Shown here piece by piece: positions 25,402 through 39,650 of a stretch of 64,000 bases of DNA. Source of the DNA: Diphasiastrum complanatum. Its lineage: Eukaryota; Streptophyta; Lycopodiopsida; Lycopodiales; Lycopodiaceae. The stretch covers positions 30,347,785 through 30,411,784 of the forward strand of contig CM055097.1 in NCBI GenBank assembly GCA_029204225.1. Direction: 5' to 3'. Within the stretch, counting starts at the first letter, position 1. Every line of letters starts with the position of its first letter. The translations under genes were made by a program, and so were the position numbers. The notes below the pieces were generated by a model. The model searched no databases. It was not told where the DNA came from and saw only the letters and a list, made by a program, of their open reading frames with translations.

Positions 25402-25547
25402 AACTAGCATCTTATTCCTCAATCTACTGTGTTGCCAAAGAACCCAACTTCACCTTTGAATGCAACAACAAATGGCTCTTCAAGATAAAACTAGCAAAAT
25501 TTTTTATTCCTCAGTCTGCTCTTTGCCAAAGAGCCCAACTTCACCTT
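25382..25547 (+). repeat. Imperfect tandem duplication, about 80 bp
   Basis: CAAATGGCTCTTCAAGATAA starts a unit at 25382 and again at 25469. Both units end in CCCAACTTCACCTT with minor differences. Confidence 0.9.
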
Positions 25548-25789
25548 CTCTTGGTTCAACTCAAAGTGGGAACCTTTCTCATTCCCCTCATCTCTAGAAG
25601 ACCAAGTTTCGCTGTACTGATTAAATCGGGCCAAATAAATATAGATTCTTCTCTCTTAGAATTCTCCAGCTTGCTCTTCTAGTTCACGTCAACTACACGG
25701 GTAATGTGTCACATGTTTGCCCTAAGTGCAAACATCATATGAGGACGTGTCACGTTTATTTTTTCATTACTATGCCACATTATAAAAGT

Positions 25790-26007
25790 CAATGGTTGAC
25801 CTTTTTATTGCGTGCTTTCATGTCAGATTTAGGAGATTCAGCCATTCTAATTTACTACTGAATGATATTATTTTTTATGATGCAATTATCAATACTTTTT
25901 GGCAATGTCTTAGAGTTATTACTCTTTGGAACATTTGGCTAGATAGAAATAGTAGGGTAGCAAGTCCAAATGAACACTTGTTGGCCTTAGAAAAAAGTCA
26001 AACCTAA
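25790..26007 (+). pseudogene. LINE (non-LTR retrotransposon) RT tail fragment
   Basis: The reading frame contains FWQCLRVITLWNIWLDRNSR, which matches the W-x-IW-x-xRN-x-R signature of the zinc-finger-like domain after reverse transcriptase in plant LINEs. Nothing else of the RT is intact nearby. Confidence 0.6.
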
Positions 26008-26256
26008 ACAAGCATCAATAAGCAACACCCCCAAATTGTGAATTATAGCAAAGGAAAAATGGCCCTATTTAGAAGTCATAGAAATGTTTCCAACGTCGCT
26101 AAGTGATGGTTCCACTATCATGATGTTTTTTTGTGACATCTATCATAATGCACACAACTAAAGTGTCGCAAAAATACGACATTTAAGCGACACCAAAACT
26201 CTTTATTAGAATCACGAAAAAGTGTCCAATGTTGAGAGCTTTACACGACACCTCTC

Positions 26257-26307
<51 letters not shown>
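26257..26307. repeat. (CT)n-(CA)n microsatellite
   Basis: A short CT run changes to CA at 26274. The upstream 26100-26255 holds several GTCGC/GCGAC-type words with AGTGTCGC and GCGACACC in opposite orientations. Confidence 0.95.
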
Positions 26308-26309
<2 letters not shown>

Positions 26310-26499
26310 TTGCATGTGCTACAAGTTTTTTGTGACATTAGTGCACATTGCTAAGTGATGAATGGTCCAACCTCACTAAATAAGAGAAGCTAAATATTTT
26401 CAATAATAACATCCTAGAACAACCATATAGCAATGGGGATCGTCGATGGTAATAAATATTTCTGAATACTTGATTTATGTAACTTTACCATCGATATTA

Positions 26500-26715
26500 T
26501 CATCAGTTAGCAACAAAATAGGTAGCAACATTTATAGTAGCATTTAAGATAATGACAAGGATTGATATATGAAGGAGAGCGTCATTACTACACTACTGTT
26601 GTCTTGATGGATGTAAGAATAGTTATCATCAGTTAGCAACAAAATAGGTAGCAACATTTATAATAATAGCATTTAAGAGAATGACAAGCATTGATATATG
26701 AAGGAGAGCATCATT
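26500..26715 (+). repeat. Duplicated segment of about 85-90 bp
   Basis: ATCATCAGTTAGCAACAAAA starts both copies (about 26500 and 26628), and both end in TATGAAGGAGAGC.TCATT. They are separated by about 40 bp that includes GATGGATGTAAGAATAGTT, itself repeated after the second copy. Confidence 0.88.
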
Positions 26716-27508
<793 letters not shown>

Positions 27509-28407
27509 AGCATTTGTATTAACTAACTCTATCCATGGCCAAGCCTATGGGAGTAGCTCTTCGAGCTTTCAATAATTTCCTAGATGAAAAAAGTATTTGG
27601 AGATTCATTTTTGAGACACCTTGATTTTGGAGGCTATTCAAACTTGTCATCTCATCCAAGATTGCATGGGTGAAAAGAGGGAAAAGTGATTTATATCCCC
27701 CCCCCACTTAATACTTTACTTGGATTCAACCACTTGTCATACTTGAATTGGATTGAATTTCCACATATCATTCATTAAATATATGATTAAATTCCTATCA
27801 AAGTAACATTTTAGAAGAACAATAATGGGCAATGGGCACTTACCCACAAAAAGTGTTTATATATTTTTTAGAGGTTATGTTTTTTTTACCATTTTTTAAA
27901 ATCTATGTAGCTTTTCCTTTTGCAAATGGGTGACATTTTTTGCCGGCAAAGCGTGACCATTTTTATGACACCTCACACATTCTCTATCTAAAATAGTTTT
28001 ATACTATATAGATAATTTTTAAGCATGATCTTGCAAGAAGTGACCATTGAGAGCTCTTTTTGAGCTCAATCAAGTAGAATCAATCCTAGCATTTAGAAGG
28101 AACCATGGGAGAGACATATCACCCAATCTCTTGACATGTGAGAATCTACAAGCAAGCAAATAAATATCCACATGGACCTCAATGTCAAAACAAAAAAATG
28201 TTAATCAAATTGCAACCTCCTAAGAAACTCTTCATTGATCTTGTGACATGATAAGTGTACAACTCACACCACTTGTTTTTGGCCTTGCCCAAACAAAAGA
28301 AGAGAAAAGATTATGTTGATTGGGAATTGTCTTGATAGCTTTTGTTTCTTATTCTCAAAGGATTCCCTTGAAAAGTAGTCCAAGGTCTTGTGAATTATAA
28401 CAAGATA

Positions 28408-28412
<5 letters not shown>

Positions 28413-28464
<52 letters not shown>
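28413..28464. repeat. (GA)n microsatellite
   Basis: A 52-base GA run. Confidence 0.96.
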
Positions 28465-28467
<3 letters not shown>

Positions 28468-29939
28468 GTAAAAGCTTGCCATTTGGATAGCTTAATCATC
28501 CTTCACATAAGGGAATGCATCCTATGCAACCTTTCCAGTTGATCACCAACCACAAAAAATGACACAGCCTAACAGCTTGTCATCGTTCTATGGCAGGATT
28601 CTCAAGTGGAAAGAACATTGGGAATCCATTCTCCAACACATAAAGCTATTTTAGATTTTGTTTTGTTGCAAGCTGACTAACTGCTTTAAGTACAAAATGA
28701 ATTGGAGGAGATCTGGAATTACAAGGCTTTGTGGCAAAGTCGTACTTGCTTCAAGATGGATTGCAACTAAACAAAAAAATGTCCCTGCTACTATCATAGT
28801 AAAACTATCTCAAGCAAATAACAATTTTGAGTTCAAACAAGTTAATGGCATACCCTAATGCATAACACCAGATTATCCTAATGCATAAACCTCCCATGGC
28901 TATTTGCAATAGCATCATCAAATCGTGCAGCATAGCGTAAACATCAGGTTGTCACAATCGGTGGGCAGTGCAAGTAGAATATTGAACTGTCTTGAGGCGT
29001 AAACGCTGGTTGAGTGCTCTACTCACAACTAAAATCACCTACTGGAATATGAAAAACCAAGTTAGCCTTATAGTGAGTGCGACATACTAAAGCTTGCTAG
29101 ACTGGCCTGAATCACGGCAGGTTGTGAGCTCAGAAGATTGGTTTGGGAATTATGGAGCAGAGACGATCATCAACAGGTTTACAAAAGGGATGCTCCCTCA
29201 AGAATTTGACCATTTCATTGAAGCAAAACCTTTATGCTGGAATTAAATTAAACTAATGTTGTTGTCAATCATCGAGATCAACAATTATCTGAAAGTTTCC
29301 ACATAAGAATAGTGACAGAATTCTGAATAAATGCATTTTGACTAAACTTGACAAAAAGTTAACACCTTGATTGCATAAGCCAGGCCAAGGCCTAAAATTT
29401 GCATTGGCACAAAACTATGTAGTCATAGATGGAATCAATGTCAATGGCTTGATTATATGAATCTTTGCCTGCATCCTATTCATAGTCAAAAGTTGTAAAA
29501 GGTATTTCTTGACTGCTTCATAAGCACCTTACTTTTGAGGTATCAACAAAGACTTTTACCTACAATTGATGTGCTAGTTAAAAAAGATAATCTTGTTGAT
29601 TCCAAGGAGGTAGAAACGATTATTGGCTTTGTCATCCCTGCACCATCCTGGAACTACATCATCCAACTTGGCCATCAATAGCAAATTACATCACCTTGAG
29701 CCTTGATAACATTAGGATCCATCCTGTAGTGGCACTTTCCTGACCAACTCATCTTTTGGTATAAATTCATTCTGTAAGGAGCAGAATATGACATCTATTT
29801 TGATTTGTCAAATTTTACTGCATTAGTATGTCGCTATCTGCAACCTGTAGCTGAAGATGAGAGATTGTATAAGCTGGTAGAAACAAGAAAGGTTTGCCAG
29901 CCTTTGAAAGTCCAATTCTTCACCGTAAGGCTTATGAAG
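28465..29939. other. Spacer and 3' flank/3' UTR of the TPR gene
   Basis: No coding sequence recognised. The part nearest 29940 should hold the gene's 3' UTR, but the polyadenylation site cannot be placed with confidence. Confidence 0.5.
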
Positions 29940-32900
29940 TCACCTTGCAGGTTGCTCCGACCCTTGATTTGCAGCTCCTTGACCTGAATGAACAACAGGC
30001 ATTGGACCATTCTCTGAAGGTGGTCCAACACCCCACTTGCTTTCAGATTCTAAGGGCTCCATTACTTGAACACCCCCATCACTTAATCCAAGAGCAAATT
30101 GATTTGGCTCAGAAGGATGTGCTGCGATGACCAAGGGATACACAGGAGCACTGCATCACCCAAATAACAGCAAAGTGAGCTTCGACACATATGGAAGGGG
30201 ATAACAATAGGTAAGCTCAATAACAACTCACCTATTCCCTCCTTGGGGTATATGAACTGAGGCTAGTATTCGACAACGTGGCCTCAAACTTTCAGCATCA
30301 AAGACACTGACTGATCCATCAAAGAAGCCAGCAAAGACCAGTTGGCTATCACACGAGTAAGTTGCATTTGATATTCCAGCAGGAAAAGAATCCCAGGGTA
30401 CCCACTGCACAGGTGCAAAACTATGAGCTGAAACTCAAGTACCTTGCAAAAGGGAATTTGTCATTTATCTTCCCTTCAGAAATCATCTTTAATGCTCCAC
30501 AGAGAATAGAGTAAAACTTCAATTACGATACTGTGTACTGAAACTCGGCACTTACATGACGAACTCGCTCCAGCTTTGCAGCATCATAGATAGCAAGTTG
30601 TGTCTCATGGATAACCAACAGCCGAATTTGGTCATTATGGAATTGTACTCTGGTGTCTCCTGTAGGTGTTGATGCCCTTCCAGGAGGAACCTGAATAAAC
30701 TTGGATTTACGCTTATCCCACCCATCAGTACCCCACACGCAAAGCTGCAACATTTCAAAAATAGACATCAGAGCTGAGAAGTCTTTTCAGCACAAAATTG
30801 TGAAATCAGATTGACATAGGTGAAATTTCAAAGTTCAACCTGCAATTTTCAAAAACTAGTGCACTTATTGTAAATAATTAGACACAGCTTTAAGTAAATT
30901 TTTGCCAAATTGACAGTCAATAAATGAGGACATCAAGGTCCTTCACTGCTATTGGGACTAAATCAAATACCTGCCCATCAGCTCCAGATGAAACTAGCAC
31001 ATTAAGGACATTGGAAAAGGCCAGCCCAGTGATTCTCTTCTGATGGCCTTTAAGCTTACTCTTCACCTGTGCAAAGATACTTTGATTGAGTTTCAGAGTT
31101 TCACAAATAGCATGTGATAAAAGCTAACTGAAGTATGCTCACTATGCCCATGCTTTTCATTAGGACTAAAGCTACAATTCTTGTCAACAAGGATATGTTG
31201 GAGATTAATGATAAAAACCTGGAGCTAGGGGTTATAATGCAAATAGCAGTACCTCGTCAACTCGAACATTATATATCTGAATTGTTGAATCCTCCATGCC
31301 TATGGCGATTATGTTGTTGTCTTGGGGATGAAAAGCTAGAAATGTTGCAGCTGGTGGAGGTGGCATAAATGTTGTCATAACCTGGTCAGAATTTGTCCAT
31401 CAGCTACCAAAAGTACTATAAAACAGGGACCTCACAGCAGCAGAAAGAGATATACCAGGGTGAGATTCTTCACCAACATAAATGCGAACGATACCTTGAA
31501 AGTCATCATGTTAAAGAGTGATATCTTCCCCCCAGAGGCCGACATAACATAAGAATCATTTTTGGACAGGGCAATGCAAGGCACAGCTTCCTCTGGATTT
31601 GTGTCACTTATGTCATTTGTCATGAGAATTCCACTTTGTGGCTGCCAAAGTTGGGGGGCAGTACCAGCTGTAGCCTGTATTTTTAGAAGTAAAGCATGCA
31701 ATATGCCATTATTATATACCCACGTTCTAACATAAAGCCTAAAAAGACATGTAGGAATCCAAAGAGAATGCATGGATTGATATAAAATCACTCACTTTTG
31801 CTGTGGGATTGCGCTCACTGCGTTGCCATTTCCAAAGCTTATGCACCGCATTTGAAGCAAGAGCTAGTAAAGCAACACCAGAATTTGTGTATATCAACTT
31901 TGGCACCTGTTGAATGGACAATGAAATATCACTTCCTGATCACAATAGCTAGAGAAGGCCATACATTTGTGACTAAGCAATCTTGAAACTCTTGTTATAA
32001 ATAAAGAACATGTTAACTTTCGGAATGCTCTTTGTCTTCCACTGCTATGTGGATCAAACCTTGCTTGCTGGCAGTGTATCAGGAAGTCTAACGGACTGGC
32101 ATTGTGAAGCATCTGTTATTTCTGTTAACTTCCAGATCTTTCCTTTCTCATTCACGTCATCAGCTCCTCTAGGTTTAGACTCTGCTACTCTGCCATTGTC
32201 TACATTATTCTGCAGTCCAGCAAGACAGATGATTATGAGTGTGTCATCCAAAGGAAGAGCTAAAAGATGCAAGAGAGATTTTTCTGTAATCTTCTGGAAA
32301 TCAGTCCATCCCAAGAGAAAACTAGACATTCTTGCTACTTTTTTGAGTGCAGTACACAGAAGGCAGACACTTTTGCATTTTGTCTGATAGCATAATGATC
32401 CTACTAAAAAGCTTCAAGAAATGAAAATATAGCAAACTTAGAGAAATGTGTGTTCATGTACGATCATTATGCTTGCTGCATGAAATACTGACAGTTGATT
32501 TAAGCAGGATGAAAAGTTACCACTGGTGCAGCTAGTGAGACAACAGGAGTACTTCTCTCCATACGGTCTCCAACAACTGGAACAGTTGGAGTGGGAACAG
32601 CAAGAAGAGCATTATTGGGGCCTGGAGCCTGCAGAGGAGCATTATAACTCTATTTACTGTCAACTTTTCAAGATCAACGCGCAGTAAAAGGAATAGTGAT
32701 CAACGTTCTGGTGAAATAGAAATGCAAAAGCATGTCCAGACTTTAAAAGTTCCTTATGCCAGATAATCACCTTGGGTGCAACTGCAATAGGTTCATGCTG
32801 CCCCTTTACAGAATCGAAAGCGCGGGTTTCAAAAGCTCGAAGCAATCTCATTCCATCAGCATTCGCCAAAATCCTAAATCCATTGTCATTTGTGGTGACA

Positions 32901-35900
32901 GCAAGAAGAGATCCTTCTTTGTTGAATCGTATCCGAGGGCTTGCCTGCAATGCTCCTTCCAGTCAAAAAACCATGGCTAATCTGTTCTCAATTTTAAGGA
33001 TTTTTTTAGACTGGGAGTCCCTTGAGCTTGTAATATAAAACAGTAACAAGGAATCTAAGTGTCACAACTCACTGGTAATCCACCATCTGCCTCAATAGTT
33101 GTGAGAACATTTACGTTGTCCATGTCCCAGAACTTAATTGCAAAGTCATCCCCAACAGCTAATAGACAATTTCTAGTAGTGTCAAACTGTACAACATTTG
33201 GTGTACGTTTCCTAAAACCAGCATACGTCCTTTTGATTGCCCCTTCACTTTCGTTCCATTCCACCAAGTAAGATTCTCCTTCTTTGCTTGTTCCACAAGA
33301 GAACAATCTAAAGATGTGCAAGCAAACAACAGCTGGTGAATCAGTGAAAATTCTTTGTAATGATTGCAAAGAAAACTTGAACGATGAGCTAAATACTACA
33401 GTGGGAAGCCGAGAACTGCAATTAAAAGACCATGTGTGCAGAATCAAGTTACGTCACAACTGTAATTTGAGTTTGATACTACCTTGTGCCATCAGCACTG
33501 TAAGCCATAGTGGTGCACCAATGGCCTGGAGCATCATAATCAACCCTTGATCCAAGAGTGTCATAGAGCCATGCCTTGATTTTCCCATCAATAGCAGTGG
33601 AAAATATGAACTGCAAAGAAATGCAGGGAGTCAACACTTTAAGATCAGCACAAAAATTGTGGTATCTTAATAAGGATGCACAATTACATCCATTATAAAT
33701 CGTGGCTTTGATTGTCTCAACACCTGAATGTTCTCTTTATGATGAGGGCACACAGAATAAACTGGAGCTTCATGTCCTTCAAAGTTGTATTGCTTGCGCC
33801 CTGTCATTGCATCCCAAACCTACACCAACGGGGTACGTTCACTTGTCTTAAGAAGTTACATCTCATTTAACAAGTATATAAAGCTGATCGCTTGAGATTG
33901 ATATGGATGACATTTCAAAAAACATCATGGACTACATCTACAGAAAAACTTGTACGAGTGTGGTATGCATAACATATGTCTTAAAATAACCAGCTGCTGC
34001 AGACCTTGATGGTTTTGTCATCTCCACATGAGATTATGCACAGCTGTTTGTTTGGGTGAGAAAAAGCAAGGTCATTCACGCTGCCAACATGGGCATCAAT
34101 CTGCAGAATAAACTCTAATCGTGAACATAAAGTATGATCCATTGTGAAGAAAAATGTTACAGCCCATTCCAAAGCATGCTCAAAGTAGACAGCTTGTGGA
34201 GGCATTTGAACATGCACTACAAAGAGTTTAGCTTCCATCTCCAACAAACAGCTAGCATCTGTAAGGTGCTTAGAAGCATCAGACCTCCAGGTGTTGGCGC
34301 AAATCACCACCCCCTAGATATGAATATATATGCACAATGTGTTTTGAAAAGGCAACTCCTGCAGAAGTTCAGGCATAACATAAGCCTGCAATCGAACTAT
34401 AGGTTGTGCTAGTAAATCTATCACCAAGAACCAAAAGAGTATGAGGTCGAAGGAGATTCTGTACATGCTGCTACCTAAACTTTGCTAGTGAAGCATATGA
34501 GGCCATTGGAATAGCTAAACAGCCAGAATATCCAAGAAGCAAAAGATGAGAAGTACACAGAAATCAACACAAACACAAGCATATCAATGAATGCTTCATG
34601 CGGTCTTGGCCTCTGTAAGTGTTCATTGCATATTGGGCAAATCAAGTATTAGATCAGGCAACTTACCAAGTAAATTTCCATCTGGACTCCATACAACCCT
34701 GTTCACTAATACTGCTGGATCTTTCACCAAAGCAGCCTGACAAGATGAAACCAGCAATCAGTTACCCTACAAGCTCAAATACTATAAATTGTGTCCTATA
34801 AAAGGTTAAACCAATCATAAGCAGTTGCCCAAATGCAATGCCTAAATCAGAGCTTATATATGACACTTTCATTATAGTAAGCAATTATTGTTATTATGGG
34901 GTGTAGAAATGCTCAAAATCTGAAGACTTATCTAAGAAAAAGACACTCATTATAACAGCAAAACAGGAAGATTTTTGGCAAAGTTTGGACCTGCATGGGC
35001 AAGGTACATACTGAGATGTCCCAAACTTTAAAGGTCCGCTGAGCCAACCTTTCTCGGGTGGCCACTTCCCAAATGCTAATTTCACCAACATTTGTACCAA
35101 CTGAAAAACTTTGTAACAGCAAGGTCAGTGAAAAGAGCTTCTCTTCATGGCAAAGATACCTCCACAAAATGGACTAAAGTGGGCCACACTTCCTAAAGAT
35201 CATATATACCAACTTGAAGCTGGAACGTTTACAAGTACAAACCTAACAAGATAGTTTGTTGTAAGGGATGAAACTCCATGGTCATAATACAGGATCCTTG
35301 ATTCATAGTACGAGCAACTGTTTTTGGAATGTCCTCCAACAAAGATGAAGTTTGGGGAAGGCTTGCCACAACATAATTCACCTGAAAGTATATTAGATTG
35401 TAGCTCTGTTCAGAAACGTTTATAAATGCAGAGAGATTTGTTGCATGATCCAACTCAATGCAAGCTAGCCTCCCGTTACAGGAAATTACACTTCCAACAT
35501 TCAATATTTGCACCTCAAGCAACAAGTATAGAAAAGGTAACTGCTTAGGCTGAGATACAGGATTCTTTCTGGCACTCCTGTGATATCAAGAAGTTCAGCT
35601 TCCACTTGACAGCACACATCCAGATGACTCACCAAGCAAGCAACAAATGGAAATTCGTGGTCTCACAACTGGGAATGCTATCAATCTAGAGGACTAAACA
35701 TTATGATGTTCAAAACGCTGTCAGTAATGTACATGCAAACACAGAAGCCCAAGTAAGAACTAAGAAGCAAGAATTTGATATTAAGATTGCACCATGACTA
35801 ATACCTTACCAATTTGGCTGGGTCATAGCTGATGATTAAAGAGTTAACCTTGCATTTTCTTTTTGAGTTTTCTTCATAGCTTATATTTTCTCTAAACATA

Positions 35901-38900
35901 AAGGAGTTCAATAAAGAATGTCTAAAAGTATGTGAAGGGAAGGATCTATATAAGCAAATGGATGGATCTTATGCGTAGGATTAAATTGAAACTTAGCAAG
36001 AAAGACTTCTTTCAACTTTAGGAAGTCTACCCACACAGTCCCAGACTATCAAGTTCATTGTGCAGAATCCAGATGATAGATACAACACTATGACACATAT
36101 CCTGAAGTCATAGGTGCTACTAATTTTGAGTTTGAACATAAATGTTAAAACATGAGCTAGAGAAGAAAACACATGGAATGAGTGGCATCAGTCTTATGCG
36201 AAAATGACAAACCAGAAACTGGAAGTGTCCCATAGGGTTGTGAATCTGTTTTTATATCTTTACTAAAAAACTGTGCTATTCTCAGAGTAAATTATTTGTT
36301 GCTAAAAGTACGAATTGCAATACTCATGACTTGAACCCAGACAATTATTGATAAAATAATCTAGTTTCGAAATATCAGTTATAGAAAAAATATGACACTG
36401 AAAAGTTTGCACTTGAAAATACTCTACTGACATTCATAAAGTATAAAAACATACTCCAACTTCACAATTGACCTTGAGAAAGGGTAGAATATTAGAGACG
36501 TCAATGCTAAATAACGTTGAAGCTTTTTCCAGTCATCAAGAAATGGTGCACATCCAGAATCCGATATTAGGACGAAAAGACATTCTGTGAGCATCGGACA
36601 TCCTTGCAATGTACAGGAAAGATACTTGTTGCAAATGTACAAAAGAAAGAAGAATAAGGAGGAAACAAAACTAAACCATTTAGCCAAAAACATGGAAATC
36701 AACACTGACAATTGACTTTACCTACATTGAACCCAAAACATGGGATTCCTGTAGTCACCATACGGGAAACATATAACTCCAAGAATGGAATTGAAGAGTC
36801 CCGTGAATTTCACAGGAATCCTACACTACTGCTTCAAAAGCATAAGCAGTGTCCACAGTACATGAACAGCACCAAGTACATTTCATTTACACTTTCAAAA
36901 GAGGTGTTGAAACTCAAACTCACCTCTTCAACAGGCTGGCTGCTTGGTCTGGCACGTTTCAGAAGGTGTTCAGAGTCGGCAGATTGATAGTCAACTGTTG
37001 CCATGCTATTCGGTGGTGTCCTTGGCCGTTTTAAAAGAGTTGCTGAGAGAAAAAACTCAATGATCACTTATTTGTTTGTCCAAATTATCCCTCATTTCTA
37101 CCATAACTTTCATCATACCATAGAGATTCAGCACAAACCATTCAAATGTTATAATCAAGCATGTGATGCACTTGCTTAGTGCATCTTTCCTTCTTCTAAT
37201 GTCATGGTACCACTTAGACAAGTATTAAAACACAATGGAAGAAGAATGACTGCTGTAATTGATTGAAGCTTTACAGTGATCAGGAATTCGAATACTCTGG
37301 CAATTTTGATCCTTAAATATGAGGCACTGACCAAAAGGTGAAAAGATGAGCTGGTCTATATGATGGATTCATGAACTAACCTGGATTTGGTGGATTTGCG
37401 AGGGCTGATGGCCCTGCGACTACAGCCACATGTGGGGCTGCAGAATTTGAGCCAGCCATCCACCCAGCCAATGCACTTGCGGTAGGAGGTGCTGCTGGTT
37501 GAAATGGCTGCATTAGGCAACAGAACATACTTCAAATCAAACCGGTGCAACATTAACTCCACTTTCACTGAAAAATATGTTCTTAATGGGAGAATTCAAA
37601 CCCTTTTATCAGAAGAAAAAATTGATGAAATATAGCTAAAAAAAATATCCCTCTGCAAATAAGGCTTTGAGCTTACGCCATGAATTCCAAGAGGAGGAAA
37701 TGCCCCACTTTTAGGAAGCCCTGCCACAAGGGGACCATTGCTAGGTGTTGGGGCACGTCCTCCAGTCGGTGACCCACAAGAATGGTCGATGAAAAGGGTT
37801 TTAATATCGGGATTGGGTCTTGGATTTTTGCAAAGTTGATGCTGCCAATTCAAACTGGGGCAGGATCACATGCACACCATTGTATGTCAGCCTTTTCAAT
37901 GTAATCAGTCAAACGCTACAAACAAGAATGATCATTTTTTCAATAATCAGGATAGAAAACCCTCCATAAGAGCTAACTTCTGCTACAAATTGAGCCCATG
38001 CCATAAAAGGTTTGCTTGCACATATAAATAGTGGCTAAGATGACAATAAATGGAAAGATCCAACCTTGAGAAAGGTTCAATCAATAAGAAAGATATTCAG
38101 TCAGGCTTACTAAATAATTCATACCTATAATGATCTTAGTGTAGCTTTTGTCAACATGAAGGGAGAATGTGCAACATCTAATATATGCATATTGAAAAAA
38201 TTGTTCAGAAATCTCACCTCTGATTTATTAGCGTACGCAAGCGGGAAGCTTTGAGAGCAGGAAATGCAAGTTTGTCTCTGAAGAGGGGGTTTGCTTCAAT
38301 CAACTTCTTTAGCTCTAATAACATAATGTGTCTTGCAGATTTCGTGTCTCCGTACTTGGATAACTGCTCATTTTCCCTGCATCAACAACCATCAAGTATC
38401 AGAAGAAACGAAAAAACAACCTTGGCAGCAAAAGTCAGCCTGAGAGAATCCTTGGTTCGAATAAGGTTGACCTGAAGTTCTCTAAAGTGAGAAGCTGGGT
38501 AATCTCTTTGTAAAGCTCCTCGTTGAAGGAAGAGAAAACTTTGAGATCTTTGACTAGTATTTCAACGGCTCTCGCCCGATCTTGCCTGGGAAACAGAACA
38601 GGGCATAAATAAACATCAGATCGAAGAGGTTAAAGATCTTGCTTCTTCCTTGAGTATAACAATCTTTCAAAAAACGTACTCACTTGTCCAATGCTTCCAG
38701 ATACTTCTGCTTCCTGATCTCGAAAAATATCTTCATGGAGTAGCGGTTGTCATCCACCTTGGTGAACCCGGAAAGGTAGCGCTCCACCTCATCCCACTCA
38801 CCATTTTGCACCTGGTCTTCAAAATACTTCATGTTGAAGAAAAACCCCGACTCCTGCTCCAGCCTGCATCAAAACCCACGCAATTTGTTACTCCTGCAAA

Positions 38901-39025
38901 GCAAAACACCTCCCGCAACAGCATATTGTTGTGGCATCCACTCACTTGTGAACCGTTTCCTTAAACTTTTCTTCGTCCAGGAACTGAAGGATGAGGAACA
39001 CAAGCTCCCGGCTGAGCGAAGACAT
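29940..39025 (-). CDS. TPR: TOPLESS-related transcriptional co-repressor (25 exons)
   Basis: A Groucho/TLE-like nuclear co-repressor. It binds EAR-motif repressors (for example Aux/IAA and JAZ-NINJA partners) and recruits histone deacetylases. The spliced frame has no stop and encodes 1141 residues, normal for the family. It starts MSSLSRELVFLILQFLDEEK (LisH, about 4-36), continues through CTLH and the rest of the TOPLESS domain (to about 210; KYFEDQVQNGEWDEVERYLS, LNWQHQLCKNPRPNPDIKTL), then a Pro/Ala-rich linker (about 210-340; FPPLGIHGPFQP, LLKRPRTPP). Two WD40 propellers follow (DAHVGSVNDLAFSHPNKQLC, FSCGTSKEGESYLVEWNESE, ALSKNDSYVMSASGGKISLF), ending SEQPAR. WD40 text such as TTNDNGFRILAN is TPR2/TPR3-like, while linker and C-terminus (GVGPPSENG) are TPL-like, so the subclade is open. 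No damage is seen. Confidence 0.96.
29940..39025 (-). other. TPR: Exon map of the TPR gene
   Basis: Coding exons 1-25 on the minus strand: 38946-39025, 38684-38863, 38472-38585, 38218-38376, 37677-37854, 37381-37507, 36924-37042, 35243-35381, 34991-35100, 34667-34736, 34285-34358, 34005-34100, 33724-33819, 33483-33610, 33073-33307, 32771-32944, 32521-32628, 32060-32209, 31796-31906, 31495-31674, 31253-31381, 30971-31066, 30556-30744, 30232-30404, 29940-30150. Every intron begins GT and ends AG, and phases agree throughout; the total is 3426 bp including TGA at 29940-29942. Introns are mostly 80-550 bp; intron 7 (35382-36923) is 1542 bp and holds no recognised exon or transposon. Exons 1-5 encode the TOPLESS domain and exons 8-25 the WD40 region. 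Confidence 0.92.
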
Positions 39026-39650
39026 GATCGAAGATCGACGCAATCCAACAAAGAACAGCGTGTCTCTGCAGGGCCACAGAGCGGACTAAGGGAAGGGAAG
39101 GGAAAGCAAAGCAGCAGCGGCAGCGGCAACGCCCACGCTGTAGATAGATAGAACAAAGCAGTCGAGCTCGCTCGCTCGCTCGTCGTCTGAGAAAGAGAGA
39201 CACAGAGACCTGTTCTTCAGAAAGCTCGAATTTCTCGTGTATTTTTTTGCTCTCTCTATCTTGTGTGTCTGTCTCTCTCTTCGTAGTGGCGGGTGCTGTC
39301 GTAGTAAACTGGTCGTATCAGATAACTGCTCCCACTTATCACCATCCACTCAACCAAAACTGCAGGTCCACCTCGCGTATCATAAAGTCTCCTTATCGCT
39401 TCTCAGATAAGTGGACACGCTTATCACCTGGAAGGCCGGATGGGCATCGAGAAGTGGTCCGATTTTTAATATTCCGCCTGCAACGCCGTACTTGCGCCGG
39501 GGGCCCTACCCCGCAACAGGCAGGGCAGGCCTCTCAAGACTCGGGGTCGGATTGGACATGCGCTCATCTACATCCTCACGATATTAAGAATTTTTTTGTC
39601 GGTTTTTATACAGAGCATATCTTGTTCACCCATTTTTAGGGTTTATTATA
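39026..39650 (-). promoter_or_regulatory. 5' UTR and promoter-proximal region of the TPR gene
   Basis: The first 330 bases upstream of the start are rich in GA and CT on the transcribed side (for example GAAGAGAGAGACAGACAC around 39264-39283), common in plant 5' UTRs. No ATG was found in the long upstream frames, which open only from GTG or TTG. A TATA-like TTTTATAATAA lies near 39642-39654 on the minus strand; its role is uncertain. The local base composition is more GC-rich than the surroundings up to about 39560. Confidence 0.45.

Noticed and set aside
26050-26460. CACTA-type DNA transposon
   Set aside because: GTCGC/GCGAC words are suggestive, but neither CACTA termini nor inverted ends nor a transposase were found.
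34441-34530. Candidate for TPR exon 11
   Set aside because: The minus-strand text near here does not match the family. The correct exon was found at 34285-34358 with GVAFSKHIVHIYSYLGG and consistent phases.
35382-36923. Possible missed TPR exon in the 1.5-kb intron 7
   Set aside because: Exons 7 and 8 join in phase and family length is reached without it; the open frame at 36424-36711 has no WD40 or linker character.
39086-39349. Upstream reading frames in the TPR 5' region
   Set aside because: They open from GTG or TTG, not ATG, so there is no support for a translated upstream frame.
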